Positions 6,737 to 15,266 of a stretch of 64,000 nt of DNA are shown here, in pieces; the stretch's first letter is position 1, and each line of letters opens with the position of its first letter. The stretch comes from Micromonospora sp. HK10. Its GTDB lineage: Bacteria; Actinomycetota; Actinomycetes; Mycobacteriales; Micromonosporaceae. Made by a program: the position numbers and the translations under genes. The DNA is taken from NCBI RefSeq assembly GCF_000982955.1, contig NZ_KQ058810.1:62001-126000 (forward strand), given 5' to 3'. The notes beneath the pieces are model-generated. The model did no database searches. It was not told the DNA's origin and saw only the letters and a list, made by a program, of their open reading frames with translations.

Positions 6737-8478
6737 CCGGACCCGATGCCGGGCCCGGCGTCGGCGAGTTCGACGCTGCCGCCGGCCCGGCGGACCAGTT
6801 CCCGCACGATGGCCAGGCCCAGCCCGGCACCGCCGTCGTCCCGCGCCCGCGCGTCGTCCAGCCGGGTGAACCGCTCGAAGACCCGCTCCCGGTCCGCCGC
6901 CGGGATGCCCGGCCCGTCGTCGGTCACCGTCACCAGGTGGTACCCCCGCTCCCCCGACCCGGCCGGGCGCGGCGTCGGCACGGCGCCGCCGGCCGCTGCG
7001 CCGGCCCCACGCCGCGCGGCCACCGGACCGGCCAGCTCCGCTCCGGCCCTCCGCCGCGCGGCCATCCGACCGGCTGGCCCCGCGCCAGCCTCACCCGGCG
7101 TCGGCACGGCGCCTCCGGTCCCGCCCCGCGCGGGCACCGGGCCGGCCAGCCCCGCGCCGGTCCCAGCCGGGGTCGCGCCCTCGGGCCCCGCACCGACCCC
7201 ACGCTGCGCCGATACCGGGCCGGCCAGCCCTGCGCCGGCCCAGCCCGGTGCCGGTGTCGTGCCCTCGGGCCCCGCACCGGCCCCATGCCGCGTCGACGGC
7301 GGACCGGCCGGCTCCGGGCCGGTCACGGTGAGCACCACCTCGCTGCGGGCGTGCCGCAGCGCGTTGTCCACCAGGTTGGTGATCACCCGGTGCAGCTCGC
7401 CCGGGTCCCCCTCGGTCCAGAGCGGTGCGGCGGGCGGGCGCAGCCGTACCGGCGGGGCGGGGTACCGGTCGGCCACCGTACGCAGCAACTCCCCCAGCTC
7501 GACCGGGCCGGCGCTGGGCCCGGGCCGGCGGGCGGGCTGCTCGTCGAGGCGGGCCAGCAGCAGCAGGTCGTCGACGAGCCGGCCGAGGCGTTCGGTGTCG
7601 GCGAGCAGATCGTCGGCGACCGCCGGCCAGTCCGTGGCGTCGCCGAGCCGGCGGGCCACCTCCAGCTCGGTCCGCATGTTCGTCAACGGGCTGCGCAGCT
7701 CGTGTGCGGCGTCGGCGACGAACGCCCGCTGCCGGGCCCGGGCCGCCGCCAACCGGTCCAGCATGTCGTTGAGGGTGACCGCCAGCCGCTGGATCTCGTC
7801 GCGGGCGGCCGGCACGGGCAAGCGCCCCGGACCGGCCCGGTCGGTGATCTCGGCGGCGCCCCGGCGCAGCGCCTCCACCGGGCGCAGGGTGGCCCCCACC
7901 ACCCGCCAGGCGACCACGGCCATGCCGGCGACCAGCAGCGGGAAGCCCACCAGCAGCAGGGTCCGGACCACGTGCAGGCTGTGCCGGACATCGCTGAGCG
8001 ACTTGGCGACCAGGACGGTGAGCGGTTCGGCCGGGGTGCCGGCGGGCACGGTCACCACCCGCACCGGCCCGGCCATGCCCACCCGCCGGCCGTCCACCAC
8101 CAGCCGCTGGCGCTGCCCGGCGCGCAGCTGCTCCTGGTCGAGCATCGGCACCAGCCGGTCGGCGTCGATCGAGGCCGCCCGGACCCGGCCGGCCGCGTCC
8201 ACCACCTGCACCCGGAGTTGGCCGCCGGCCACCGGCAGCGGATCGGGCAGGGCCTCCGAGGCGGCCAGCAGGGCGACCGCGTCGGCGGTCCGCAACGCCT
8301 CGGCGTCGACGGTGCGTTGCAGCGTCCAGCCGAGCGCGCCGAGCAGCAACGTGCCGCCGAGCGCGAGACCGACGACGAGCCCGAGCACGCCGATCGCCAT
8401 CAGCCGGGCGCGCAGGCCGAGGTTCAGCCGGGGGCCCCGGCGGACGCGGTCCGCGCGCCCCCGTCCCCGCCGGCTCAT
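6685..8478 (-). CDS. OmpR-type sensor histidine kinase with low-complexity insertion
   Basis: A 597-residue membrane kinase. TM1 is at about 25-48, an extracytoplasmic sensor spans 50-165, TM2 about 170-192, then HAMP. The H-box FVADAAHELRSPLT places the phospho-His at 259. The N-box (HRVITNLVDNALRHA) follows, then an unusual Gly/Ala/Pro-rich stretch of about 120 residues (388-508) is inserted before the G1 box (DDGPGIP); the G2 box (GGAGLGLAIV) is intact. Related kinases have only a few residues at that point. It is coupled by ATGA to the response regulator upstream. The signal is unknown; the divergent LolA-like gene is a possible target. Confidence 0.92.
   Translation of the reverse strand: MSRRGRGRADRVRRGPRLNLGLRARLMAIGVLGLVVGLALGGTLLLGALGWTLQRTVDAEALRTADAVALLAASEALPDPLPVAGGQLRVQVVDAAGRVRAASIDADRLVPMLDQEQLRAGQRQRLVVDGRRVGMAGPVRVVTVPAGTPAEPLTVLVAKSLSDVRHSLHVVRTLLLVGFPLLVAGMAVVAWRVVGATLRPVEALRRGAAEITDRAGPGRLPVPAARDEIQRLAVTLNDMLDRLAAARARQRAFVADAAHELRSPLTNMRTELEVARRLGDATDWPAVADDLLADTERLGRLVDDLLLLARLDEQPARRPGPSAGPVELGELLRTVADRYPAPPVRLRPPAAPLWTEGDPGELHRVITNLVDNALRHARSEVVLTVTGPEPAGPPSTRHGAGAGPEGTTPAPGWAGAGLAGPVSAQRGVGAGPEGATPAGTGAGLAGPVPARGGTGGAVPTPGEAGAGPAGRMAARRRAGAELAGPVAARRGAGAAAGGAVPTPRPAGSGERGYHLVTVTDDGPGIPAADRERVFERFTRLDDARARDDGGAGLGLAIVRELVRRAGGSVELADAGPGIGSGLRVTVRLPALDVPEAD
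6945..7320. repeat. Degenerate coding repeats inside the kinase ATPase domain
   Basis: The part of the kinase gene coding for residues about 388-508 is made of degenerate units that read like GAGLAGPVPARGG (minus strand), rich in GCCGGCCAGCCCCGCGCC-type sequence. The periodicity and lack of constraint suggest expansion by slippage. Confidence 0.8.
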
Positions 8479-9131
8479 GTGGCGAGGCGGTAGCCGGCAC
8501 CGCGGACCGTTTCCAGGCGGTCCCGGCCGATCTTGCGGCGCAGGTAGCCGACGTAGACCTCGACGGCGTTCGGGGCGGTCTCCAGGCTGGCGTCCCAGAC
8601 GTGGTCGAGCAGTTCGGTCTTGGAGACCACCTCGCCGGGCCGGCGCATCAGGTAGTCCAGCAGGGCGTACTCGCGGGCGGTCAGGACCACCTCGGCGTCG
8701 GCCCGGGTCACCCGCCGGCGGGCCGGATCCAGCCTCAGGTCACCCACGGTGAGTACGGCCGGGCGTTCGGGCGCGCCCCGGCGGAGCAGGGCCCGCAGCC
8801 GGGCCAGCAGCACCACGTACGAGAACGGCTTGGTGAGGTAGTCGTCGGCGCCGCAGTCGAGCCCGTCGGCCTGGTCGTACTCGCCGTCCTTGGCCGAGAG
8901 CATGAGCACCGGCAGCCAGTGTTCGCCGGCCCGGAGCCGGCGCACCACCTCGTACCCGGACAGGCCCGGCAGCATCACGTCGAGGATCATCGCGTCGTAG
9001 TCGCCGTGCCGGGCGGCGTCCAGGCCGGCCGGGCCGGTGGCGGCCACGTCCACCGCGAAGCCCTCGGCCATCAGCCCGCGCCGCAACGCGGCGGCGAGCC
9101 GCGCCTCGTCCTCCACCACCAGCAACCGCAC
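8475..9131 (-). CDS. OmpR/PhoB family response regulator
   Basis: A 218-residue two-domain regulator. The receiver has acidic pocket E7/D8, phospho-acceptor D51 (ILDVMLPG), LSAKD switch region and KPF lysine; the C-terminal winged helix (residues 125-218) carries LTAREYALLDYLMRRPG, then VEVYVGYLRRKIG and ETVRGAGYRL. The start follows directly from the conserved MRLLVVEDE opening. It precedes the kinase gene with a 4-bp ATGA overlap and is divergent from the LolA-like gene 95 bp away, which it may regulate. Confidence 0.95.
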   Translation of the reverse strand: MRLLVVEDEARLAAALRRGLMAEGFAVDVAATGPAGLDAARHGDYDAMILDVMLPGLSGYEVVRRLRAGEHWLPVLMLSAKDGEYDQADGLDCGADDYLTKPFSYVVLLARLRALLRRGAPERPAVLTVGDLRLDPARRRVTRADAEVVLTAREYALLDYLMRRPGEVVSKTELLDHVWDASLETAPNAVEVYVGYLRRKIGRDRLETVRGAGYRLAT

Positions 9132-9226
9132 GGTCCAAGGGTGCCACCCGGTGACCGCCCCTAGGGATTCTCCTCAGCGGCCTCACAGCGACCGGGGCGC
9201 AGCATTACGGTCAGGAGGTGCACAAC

Positions 9227-10378
9227 ATGCCCGTACTGAAGAACCGCGCCGTGCTGCGCTGGCTGGTCCCGGTGACCGCGGGGGTCGTCGTGGTCGGCGG
9301 CGGCGCCCTGGTCGGCACGTTCGCCGCCGGGGCCGACCCGGCCCTGCCGCCGCGGACCGCCGCCCAGCTCCTGGACGACCTGCGTACGTCCCGCCTCGAT
9401 GGGCTATCCGGCACGGTGGTCCAGCGCGCCGACCTGGGGCTGCCGCCGCTGGCCGGGCTGGCCGGGGCGGCCGGCGGAACCGAGCTGACCAGCCTGCTCA
9501 CCGGCACCCACACCCTGCGGGTCTGGTACGCCGGCCCGCAGCGCCAGCGGCTGGCGCTGCTCGACACGCTCGGCGAACGCGACGTGCTGCGCGACGGCCG
9601 CGACGTGTGGACCTGGAGCAGCCGAACCAACACCGCGTCGCACCGGACGCTGCCGGCCGACGCGGCGGAGACGCCGTCCGCGCCGGCCACCCCGGCCGAT
9701 GCCGCGGACCGCGCCCTGGCGGCCATCGACCCGAGCACCGCGGTCACCGTCGGCCGCTCGTCGACGGTGGCCGGGCGCAGCGTGTACGAACTGGTGCTGA
9801 CCCCGCGCGACAAGGACTCCCTGGTGCACCAGGTGCGGATCGCGCTGGACGCCAAGGAGCACGTGCCGCTGCGCTTCGAGCTGCTCGCCGACGGCGTGCA
9901 GGAGCCGGCTGTCGAGGTCGCCTTCACCCAGGTCGACTTCCGCACCCCGGACGCGGACCAGTTCCGGTTCAACCCGCCGCCGGGGGTGCGCGTCACCGAG
10001 GACAAGGGCGACGGGCATGGGCCGGCCGGCATGCACCGGCCGGGCGGCGACCACGGTAAGAGCGGACCGGGCGGCGACCGGCCCGGCAACGCGCCGGATG
10101 TGCGTACCGTCGGCACCGGTTGGACCACGGTGCTGGTGGCGAAGCTCGGCGCGGCCGGCGACACCCCCGGCGGCAGCACGGCGCCGGCCGGGGCGGCCGG
10201 CGCGGCCGGGGCGGACATGCTGGGCAAGGTGCTCGGCGACCTGACGAAGGTCAGCGGCGACTGGGGCAGCGGGCGGCTGCTCACCGGGAAGCTGTTCAGC
10301 GTGCTGCTCACCGACGACGGCCGGGTACTCGCCGGCCTGGTCCGGCCGGAGCGGCTCTACGCGGCGGCCACGGTCTGA
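9227..10378 (+). CDS. Secreted/anchored LolA-like (DUF2092-type) protein
   Basis: A 383-residue protein with a signal/anchor helix near the start (WLVPVTAGVVVVGGGALVG) and a LolA-like beta domain (residues 45-260) that includes LRVWYAGPQRQRLALLD, RDVWTWSSRTN, RSVYELVLTPRD and FRFNPPPGVRVTE. A His/Gly-rich disordered stretch follows, then about 85 more residues ending VRPERLYAAATV. AGGAGG at 9213-9218 sits 8 nt before ATG 9227, which is preferred to the GTG at 9218 that lies inside that ribosome site. Actinobacterial homologues are often annotated outer-membrane lipoprotein-sorting protein although no outer membrane exists; a lipid or cell-envelope ligand is likely. It is divergent from the response regulator. 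Confidence 0.82.
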   Translation: MPVLKNRAVLRWLVPVTAGVVVVGGGALVGTFAAGADPALPPRTAAQLLDDLRTSRLDGLSGTVVQRADLGLPPLAGLAGAAGGTELTSLLTGTHTLRVWYAGPQRQRLALLDTLGERDVLRDGRDVWTWSSRTNTASHRTLPADAAETPSAPATPADAADRALAAIDPSTAVTVGRSSTVAGRSVYELVLTPRDKDSLVHQVRIALDAKEHVPLRFELLADGVQEPAVEVAFTQVDFRTPDADQFRFNPPPGVRVTEDKGDGHGPAGMHRPGGDHGKSGPGGDRPGNAPDVRTVGTGWTTVLVAKLGAAGDTPGGSTAPAGAAGAAGADMLGKVLGDLTKVSGDWGSGRLLTGKLFSVLLTDDGRVLAGLVRPERLYAAATV

Positions 10379-10410
10379 GCGGAGCGCGAGGTCTGAGCGG
10401 AGCAGGGCCC

Positions 10411-10450
10411 GTCGGGGGCCCGGTCGGCGCGAGCCGGCCGGGCCCCCGAC
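10411..10450 (+). terminator. Intrinsic terminator after the LolA-like gene
   Basis: GTCGGGGGCCCGG (10411-10423) pairs perfectly with CCGGGCCCCCGAC (10438-10450) around a 14-nt loop that can pair further. It starts 33 nt past the stop codon. Confidence 0.85.
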
Positions 10451-10548
10451 CGCGTTCCCAGCGCAGCGGAGTGCCGGCGGATCGGCGGGTCGGGCGGGCT
10501 TGGTCCGGCGGTGGGCCGCGCGGTATCTTGTGCAGTTCAAACACAAAA

Positions 10549-10573
10549 AGGAACGGCCCGAAAGGCCATTCCT
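10549..10573. promoter_or_regulatory. Inverted repeat in the 5' region of the HelR-like gene
   Basis: AGGAACGGCC-CGAAA-GGCCATTCCT forms a 10-bp stem with one G-T style mismatch, in an unusually A-rich stretch (CAAACACAAAAAGG just before) 31-55 bp upstream of the TTG start. It may be an operator or an mRNA hairpin. I do not find the palindrome described for rifamycin-associated elements, as far as I remember it. Confidence 0.5.
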
Positions 10574-10603
10574 CTGCTGGACTATAGCGAATGGGGAGCC
10601 GGT

Positions 10604-12898
10604 TTGTCAACGCACTCCGACGTGCCGGGTGGGCTGGACCAGGACGACGAGATCGGCCGCGAGCAGGAGTACGTCTCGATGCTCTACGGTCGGCTGGACG
10701 GCATGCGCGAGCAGGCCGCCCGGCGGCTCACCGAGGAGCTGCGCAACACCGGCGGCACGCAGCAGGCCCGCTCCCAGCGGGACTCCGCCGTCGGCATGTA
10801 CGCCGAGCAGGTCGACCGCTACTCCGCCGTGGAGAGCGGGCTCTGCTTCGGCCGCCTCGACGGCGACGACGGTTCCCGCCGCTACATCGGCCGGATCGGG
10901 ATCTTCGACACCTCCGGCGACTACGACCCGCTGCTGATGGACTGGCGGGCCCCGGCCGCGCGGGCGTTCTACCTGGCCACCGCCGCCAGCCCGCAGGGCG
11001 TACGGCGACGCCGGCACCTGCGTACCCGCCAGCGGAAGGTCACCGGCCTCAACGACGAGGTGCTGGACATCACGGCCGCCTCCCCCACCGCCCACGAGGA
11101 GCTGACCGGCGAGGCGTCCCTGCTCGCGGCGCTGAACGCGGGGCGTACCGGCCGGATGCGCGACATCGTGGAGACCATCCAGGCCGAACAGGACCGGATC
11201 ATCCGGGCCGACCTGCCGGGTGTGCTGGTGGTGCAGGGCGGCCCCGGCACCGGCAAGACAGCGGTGGCGTTGCACCGGGCCGCGTACCTGCTCTACACCC
11301 ACCGGGAGCAGCTTTCCAGCCGGGGCGTGCTGCTGGTCGGCCCGAACGCCACCTTCCTGCGCTACATCTCCCAGGTGCTGCCGGCCCTGGCCGAGACCGG
11401 TGTGCTGCTGCGCACCCAGGCCGACCTGTTCCCGGGGGTCAGCGCGCGGCGCACCGAACCGGCCCGGACGGCCGCGCTCAAGGGGCGGCCCGTGATGGTC
11501 GAGGTGCTCGGCAACGCCGTCCTGGACCGGCAGCGGGTGCCCGACGAGCCGCTGGAGATCGAGCTGCCGCAACGGGAGATCCTCACCCTCGACCCGGCGG
11601 TGGTCCGGCAGGCCCGGGAGCGCGTCCGGCGCTCGCAGCGCCCGCACAACCTGGCCCGCGCGCTGTTCGATGTGGAGATCGTGCACGCGCTCGCCGCCCA
11701 GGTCGCCGAGCGGATCGGCGCCGACCCGCTGGGCGGGGAGAACCTGCTCGCCGAGGCCGACGTCGCCGAGATCCGCCGGGAGCTGCGCGAGGAGCCCGAG
11801 GTCCAGGCCACCCTGGACGAGCTCTGGCCGGTGCTCACCCCGCAGCGCCTGCTCGCCGACCTGTACGCCGACCCGGAGCGGATCGCCGCGGCCGCGCCCA
11901 TGCTCACCGAGGCGGAGCGCGGGCTGCTGCACCGGACGCCCGGCGGGTGGACCCCGGCCGACGTGCCGCTGCTGGACGAGGCGGCCGAGCTGCTCGGCGA
12001 GGACGAACGCGCCGCGGTGGCCCGCCGGGAGCGGCTGCGCGCCCTGGAACGCGAGTACGCCGAGGGCGTGCTGGAGATCTGGCGCGGCTCCCGCTCCATC
12101 GACGTGGAGGACGAGGCGGACGGCGGCGAGATCCTCGGCGTGACCGACCTGATCGACGCCGACCGGCTCTCGGAGCGGCAGGAGGACGCCGAGCGGCTGA
12201 CCACCGCGCAGCGGGCCGCCGCCGACCGGAGCTGGGCGTTCGGGCACGTCATCATCGATGAGGCGCAGGAGATCTCGCCGATGGCGTGGCGGCTGCTGAT
12301 GCGGCGCTGCCCGAGCCGGTCGATGACGATCGTCGGGGACGTGGCGCAGACCGGGGCGCTCTCCGGCACGCCGTCCTGGGCCGAGGCGCTGCGGCCGTAC
12401 GTGGCGGACCGGTGGCGGCTGGAGGAGCTGACCGTCAGCTACCGCACCCCGGCCGAGATCATGGCGGTCGCCGCCGACGTGCTGACCGCGATCGACCCGG
12501 CGCTGCGCCCACCCCGCTCGGTACGCGCCGCCGGCGTGCCGCCCTGGGACCGTACCGTCGAGGCGGGCCGGCTGGCGGCGGAGCTGGTGGCGGCGACGGC
12601 GCGGGAGACGGCCGCGCTGACCGACGGGCGGCTCGGGGTGATCGTCCCCACCGGCTGGATCGAGGAGTTGGCCGCGGCGGTGGTCGCCGCGCTGCCCGAG
12701 GTCGCCGTCGGCGAGCAGCCCGAGCTGGCGAACCGGGTGGTGCTGCTCACCACCGAGCAGGCCAAGGGCCTGGAGTTCGACACGGTGCTGGTGGTGGATC
12801 CGGAGCGGATCGTGGCCGAGTCGCCGCGCGGGCACAGCGACCTCTACGTGGCGCTCACCCGCGCCACCCAGCGCCTGGGCATCCTGCGCACCGCCTGA
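10604..12898 (+). CDS. helR: HelR/HelD-like RNA polymerase recycling ATPase
   Basis: A 764-residue SF1 (UvrD-like) protein. Residues 1-110 form the helical arm typical of HelD (EIGREQEYVSMLYGRLDGM). The Walker A motif GGPGTGKTAVALHRAAYLLY is near residue 212, Walker B VIIDEAQEISP is near 550, and motif VI LYVALTRATQRL is at the end. Actinobacterial members displace stalled or rifamycin-bound RNA polymerase from DNA. The start is inferred as TTG 10604 from GGGGAG six nt upstream; longer readings run into A-rich untranslated sequence with an inverted repeat. It stands alone between two terminators. The helR name rests on domain layout, not on a search. Confidence 0.8.
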   Translation: MSTHSDVPGGLDQDDEIGREQEYVSMLYGRLDGMREQAARRLTEELRNTGGTQQARSQRDSAVGMYAEQVDRYSAVESGLCFGRLDGDDGSRRYIGRIGIFDTSGDYDPLLMDWRAPAARAFYLATAASPQGVRRRRHLRTRQRKVTGLNDEVLDITAASPTAHEELTGEASLLAALNAGRTGRMRDIVETIQAEQDRIIRADLPGVLVVQGGPGTGKTAVALHRAAYLLYTHREQLSSRGVLLVGPNATFLRYISQVLPALAETGVLLRTQADLFPGVSARRTEPARTAALKGRPVMVEVLGNAVLDRQRVPDEPLEIELPQREILTLDPAVVRQARERVRRSQRPHNLARALFDVEIVHALAAQVAERIGADPLGGENLLAEADVAEIRRELREEPEVQATLDELWPVLTPQRLLADLYADPERIAAAAPMLTEAERGLLHRTPGGWTPADVPLLDEAAELLGEDERAAVARRERLRALEREYAEGVLEIWRGSRSIDVEDEADGGEILGVTDLIDADRLSERQEDAERLTTAQRAAADRSWAFGHVIIDEAQEISPMAWRLLMRRCPSRSMTIVGDVAQTGALSGTPSWAEALRPYVADRWRLEELTVSYRTPAEIMAVAADVLTAIDPALRPPRSVRAAGVPPWDRTVEAGRLAAELVAATARETAALTDGRLGVIVPTGWIEELAAAVVAALPEVAVGEQPELANRVVLLTTEQAKGLEFDTVLVVDPERIVAESPRGHSDLYVALTRATQRLGILRTA

Positions 12899-12952
12899 CC
12901 CAGGTTCCACGACCGCGGCCGGTTGGCGTGCGGCCGGGCCGGCAGTGCCGAC

Positions 12953-12991
12953 GCGGCCGGCAGGTGACGGCTTCCGCCCCCTGCCGGCCGC
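12953..12991. terminator. Bidirectional terminator hairpin
   Basis: GCGGCCGGCAGG (12953-12964) pairs perfectly with CCTGCCGGCCGC (12980-12991). It lies between the convergent HelR-like gene and the disordered protein gene ending at 13004. Confidence 0.75.
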
Positions 12992-13003
12992 GGTACCGGC
13001 TGC

Positions 13004-13426
13004 TCAGCCGGGGTTGGCGCCCTCGTCGGTGAAGTTGCCGACCTGGGCGCCGGCCGACGAGGCGTCGCTGGTCGAGCCGCCGGCCGGGGTGCTCAGGCCG
13101 CCGGTGGTGGCATCACCGGTGGTGGTCGGGGCCACCTTGCCGGGGTGCCGTTCCGGTTGGCGGGCCACCCGGCGCACGCTGGCCGGGCCGGCCGTCCCGG
13201 TGGTGGTGGTCACCGCGCCCTGACCGCCGGTCGGCCCGCCGTCGCGGAGCATGGTGGGATCCACCGGGGTGTGCGCCGGGTCGTCCGAGTCGTTCTCCTG
13301 GAGCACCCGGGTCTCGTCGGTCTGCGGCACCGTGACCTCGTCGAGCGCGCCCTCGCCGTACACACCGCCGGCGATCCGCTCCTCGGCCCGCCGCGCGGCC
13401 TGCTGCCGCATGTCGTCCTCACGCAC
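13004..13426 (-). CDS. Hypothetical disordered Thr/Gly-rich protein
   Basis: A 140-residue hydrophilic protein. The first third is charged (MRQQAARRAEERIAGGVYGE, then LDEVTVPQTDETRVLQEND); the remainder is rich in Thr, Gly, Pro and Ala (AVTTTTGTAGPAS, GDATTGGLSTPAGGSTSDAS) and looks unstructured. There is no signal peptide or TM segment. The GTG at 13426 is chosen because GAGGTGG lies 5-6 nt before it; an ATG five codons in is the alternative. The 325 bp upstream, shared with the divergent gene at 13752, hold no promoter I can name. Function is unknown. Confidence 0.65.
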   Translation of the reverse strand: MREDDMRQQAARRAEERIAGGVYGEGALDEVTVPQTDETRVLQENDSDDPAHTPVDPTMLRDGGPTGGQGAVTTTTGTAGPASVRRVARQPERHPGKVAPTTTGDATTGGLSTPAGGSTSDASSAGAQVGNFTDEGANPG

Positions 13427-13751
13427 GTCAACCACCTCGCAGAACTCTCGGGGATCCACCGTGCGTGCCCGACGGCCGCCGGCTGAAACCGGCCGGCGGA
13501 CACGGCTGGGGGTGGTCTGTCCCCTCCTCCACCCGGCTGTCCGGTTCGGCGGCGCTCGCCCCCGGACCCGGGTGGCGGGCGTGGGCGGCCCGGCGTCCGG
13601 GATTCGGCCGGCGGCCGGGGTTACCCCGCCCAGGGGGTCGGGTAGACGGTGGGTGCCCCCGCCACAGAGCGTGAACCGCGCCGTGGCCGACACGCGGTAG
13701 CGGGGCGGGCGGTGTGCAGAGAACGACTCATCAAATCCTGAGGAGGACCAG

Positions 13752-14129
13752 ATGAGCACGCAGGCTGCATCCACCAGGTCGATGAACCGGCCGACGCAGG
13801 ACATGTCCAACCGGACCGCGATGCAGGAGACGCCGACCCGCCCGATGCCGATGTACGACGGGCACCGGGAGCAGGCGATGCAGGCGCCCGGCACGGAGAC
13901 CAAGCCGTCGTTCGCGACGACGGAATTCTGGATCTACCTCGCGGCCGTCGCGGGGGTGCTGGTGGCGTCCTTCCTGGTCGGTAAGAACTCGGTCGGGGTG
14001 GACATCTTCCGCGCCCCGCAGGCCTGGTTCTTCATCACGCTGCTGACCATCGGATACCTGGGTAGCCGGGGTCTGGCCAAGGCCGGCAGCAACTTCCGCA
14101 GCGGTGACGAGCGGAAGGCCCGGCACTGA
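13752..14129 (+). CDS. Small two-TM membrane protein with Met/Gln-rich N-terminus
   Basis: A 125-residue protein: a polar N-terminal half (repeated Met, Thr, Gln and Arg; MYDGHREQAMQ) followed by two TM helices at about 57-75 (FWIYLAAVAGVLVASFLVG) and 87-104 (WFFITLLTIGYLGSRGLA), and a short basic tail. A strong TGAGGAGGACC ribosome site precedes the ATG. Related short membrane proteins are common in Micromonosporaceae and Streptomyces but have no known role. A terminator follows. Confidence 0.8.
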   Translation: MSTQAASTRSMNRPTQDMSNRTAMQETPTRPMPMYDGHREQAMQAPGTETKPSFATTEFWIYLAAVAGVLVASFLVGKNSVGVDIFRAPQAWFFITLLTIGYLGSRGLAKAGSNFRSGDERKARH

Positions 14130-14147
14130 CCGGAGCAACACCTGAGA

Positions 14148-14188
14148 CGACGGTGCCCCCGGGGATTCACATCCCGGGGGCACCGTCG
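14148..14188. terminator. Bidirectional terminator between convergent genes
   Basis: CGACGGTGCCCCCGGG (14148-14163) is mirrored by CCCGGGGGCACCGTCG (14173-14188) around a 9-nt loop. It ends 8 bp from the stop of the Spo0M gene and so can serve both transcripts. Confidence 0.9.
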
Positions 14189-14195
14189 CGTGCCG

Positions 14196-15149
14196 TCACT
14201 CGCCGCCGAAGTCACCGAAGTCGCCGAAGTCGCCCTCGAAGGCGTCCTCGATCAACTCGCCGGCGACCAGGCCGCCGGCCACGCCCAGCGCGGCGCCGGC
14301 CACCATGCCGCCCATCCCCGGGCCCCGCCGGCCGTGCCCGTGGTGGGCGCCGTAGCCGGGCGCCCGCAGGCTGCCGTAGCGGGCCGTGGTCTCCCGCAGC
14401 CAGCCGTCCACGACCTGCACCCAGTCGGTCCGCTCGGCGTCGGTGTGCGCGACGGCGTACCGGCCGACGACGTCGTGCCCGGCGCTGAGGAAGCCGCCCC
14501 GCTTGTCGCACTCCAGCACCACCTCGACGCCCCGCTGACCGGTCACGAAGGTCAGCTCGACCTCGCTGACGGTCTGGGCGTACTGCGGCGCCGCGAAGAA
14601 CTCGATCTCCTGGTAGAACGGCAGCGTCTGCTGCACCCCGTGGATGCGGCCCCGCTCCAGGTCGGCGTGCTTGAAGCGGAAACCCAGCGCCTGGAACGCG
14701 TCGAGGATCCGCTCGTGGATCGGCAGCGGGTGCACCGCCACGTGGTCCAGGTCGGTCTTGTCCACCGCGCGGGCCACCGCCAGCTCGGTCCGCAGCCCCA
14801 TCGTCATGCCGTGCAGCCGCTGGCCGTACACGTCGGTCACCGGGGTCTCCCACGGCACCGGGAGCTGGAACGGGATGGCGAGCTGCTGCTTCGGGGCGAG
14901 CTCGAACGCCCCACTGACCGGCATCCGGTGGAATTCCATGATGCCGGCGTACTCGCTGTCGCCGCCCTCGATCTCCACCCGGGTGACCAGGCTGACGGTG
15001 ACCTGCTCGATGCGGGCCGGTGCGTCGCCGCCGACGAGGTTGACGTGCCCGTCGAGGGTCAGGCCGGGCCGGGTGTTCGGGTTGGTCAGCACCGTGTCCA
15101 CGCTCGGGCCGCCCACGCCGAACGCGCTCAGCATCTTCTTGAAGACCAT
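14196..15149 (-). CDS. spo0M: Spo0M-like sporulation-control protein (arrestin fold)
   Basis: A 317-residue protein with MVFKKMLSAFGVGGPSVDTV start, beta-rich arrestin-like body (GLTLDGHVNLVGGDAPARIE, FQLPVPWETPVTDVYGQRL, LRTELAVARAVDKTDLD, HPLPIHERILDA), and LECDKRGGFLS near residue 235, all usual for the Spo0M family. The tail is Gly/His-rich with a hydrophobic Gly stretch and ends in repeated DFGD units. The start at 15149 has GGGAGTGG before it; upstream residues in the same frame look non-conserved. In Bacillus the protein affects sporulation and cell division; its role here is inferred only. Confidence 0.9.
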   Translation of the reverse strand: MVFKKMLSAFGVGGPSVDTVLTNPNTRPGLTLDGHVNLVGGDAPARIEQVTVSLVTRVEIEGGDSEYAGIMEFHRMPVSGAFELAPKQQLAIPFQLPVPWETPVTDVYGQRLHGMTMGLRTELAVARAVDKTDLDHVAVHPLPIHERILDAFQALGFRFKHADLERGRIHGVQQTLPFYQEIEFFAAPQYAQTVSEVELTFVTGQRGVEVVLECDKRGGFLSAGHDVVGRYAVAHTDAERTDWVQVVDGWLRETTARYGSLRAPGYGAHHGHGRRGPGMGGMVAGAALGVAGGLVAGELIEDAFEGDFGDFGDFGGE

Positions 15150-15266
15150 CGCCACTCCCGCTTCCACCGTTCGGCACACTCCAGCATGGAGCGTGCCGTG
15201 CCACCCAGGGCACCCTAACCTGGACGGCTGTGAAGTGCCTGAAAGGCGCGGCTGAGATCGCCGAGC

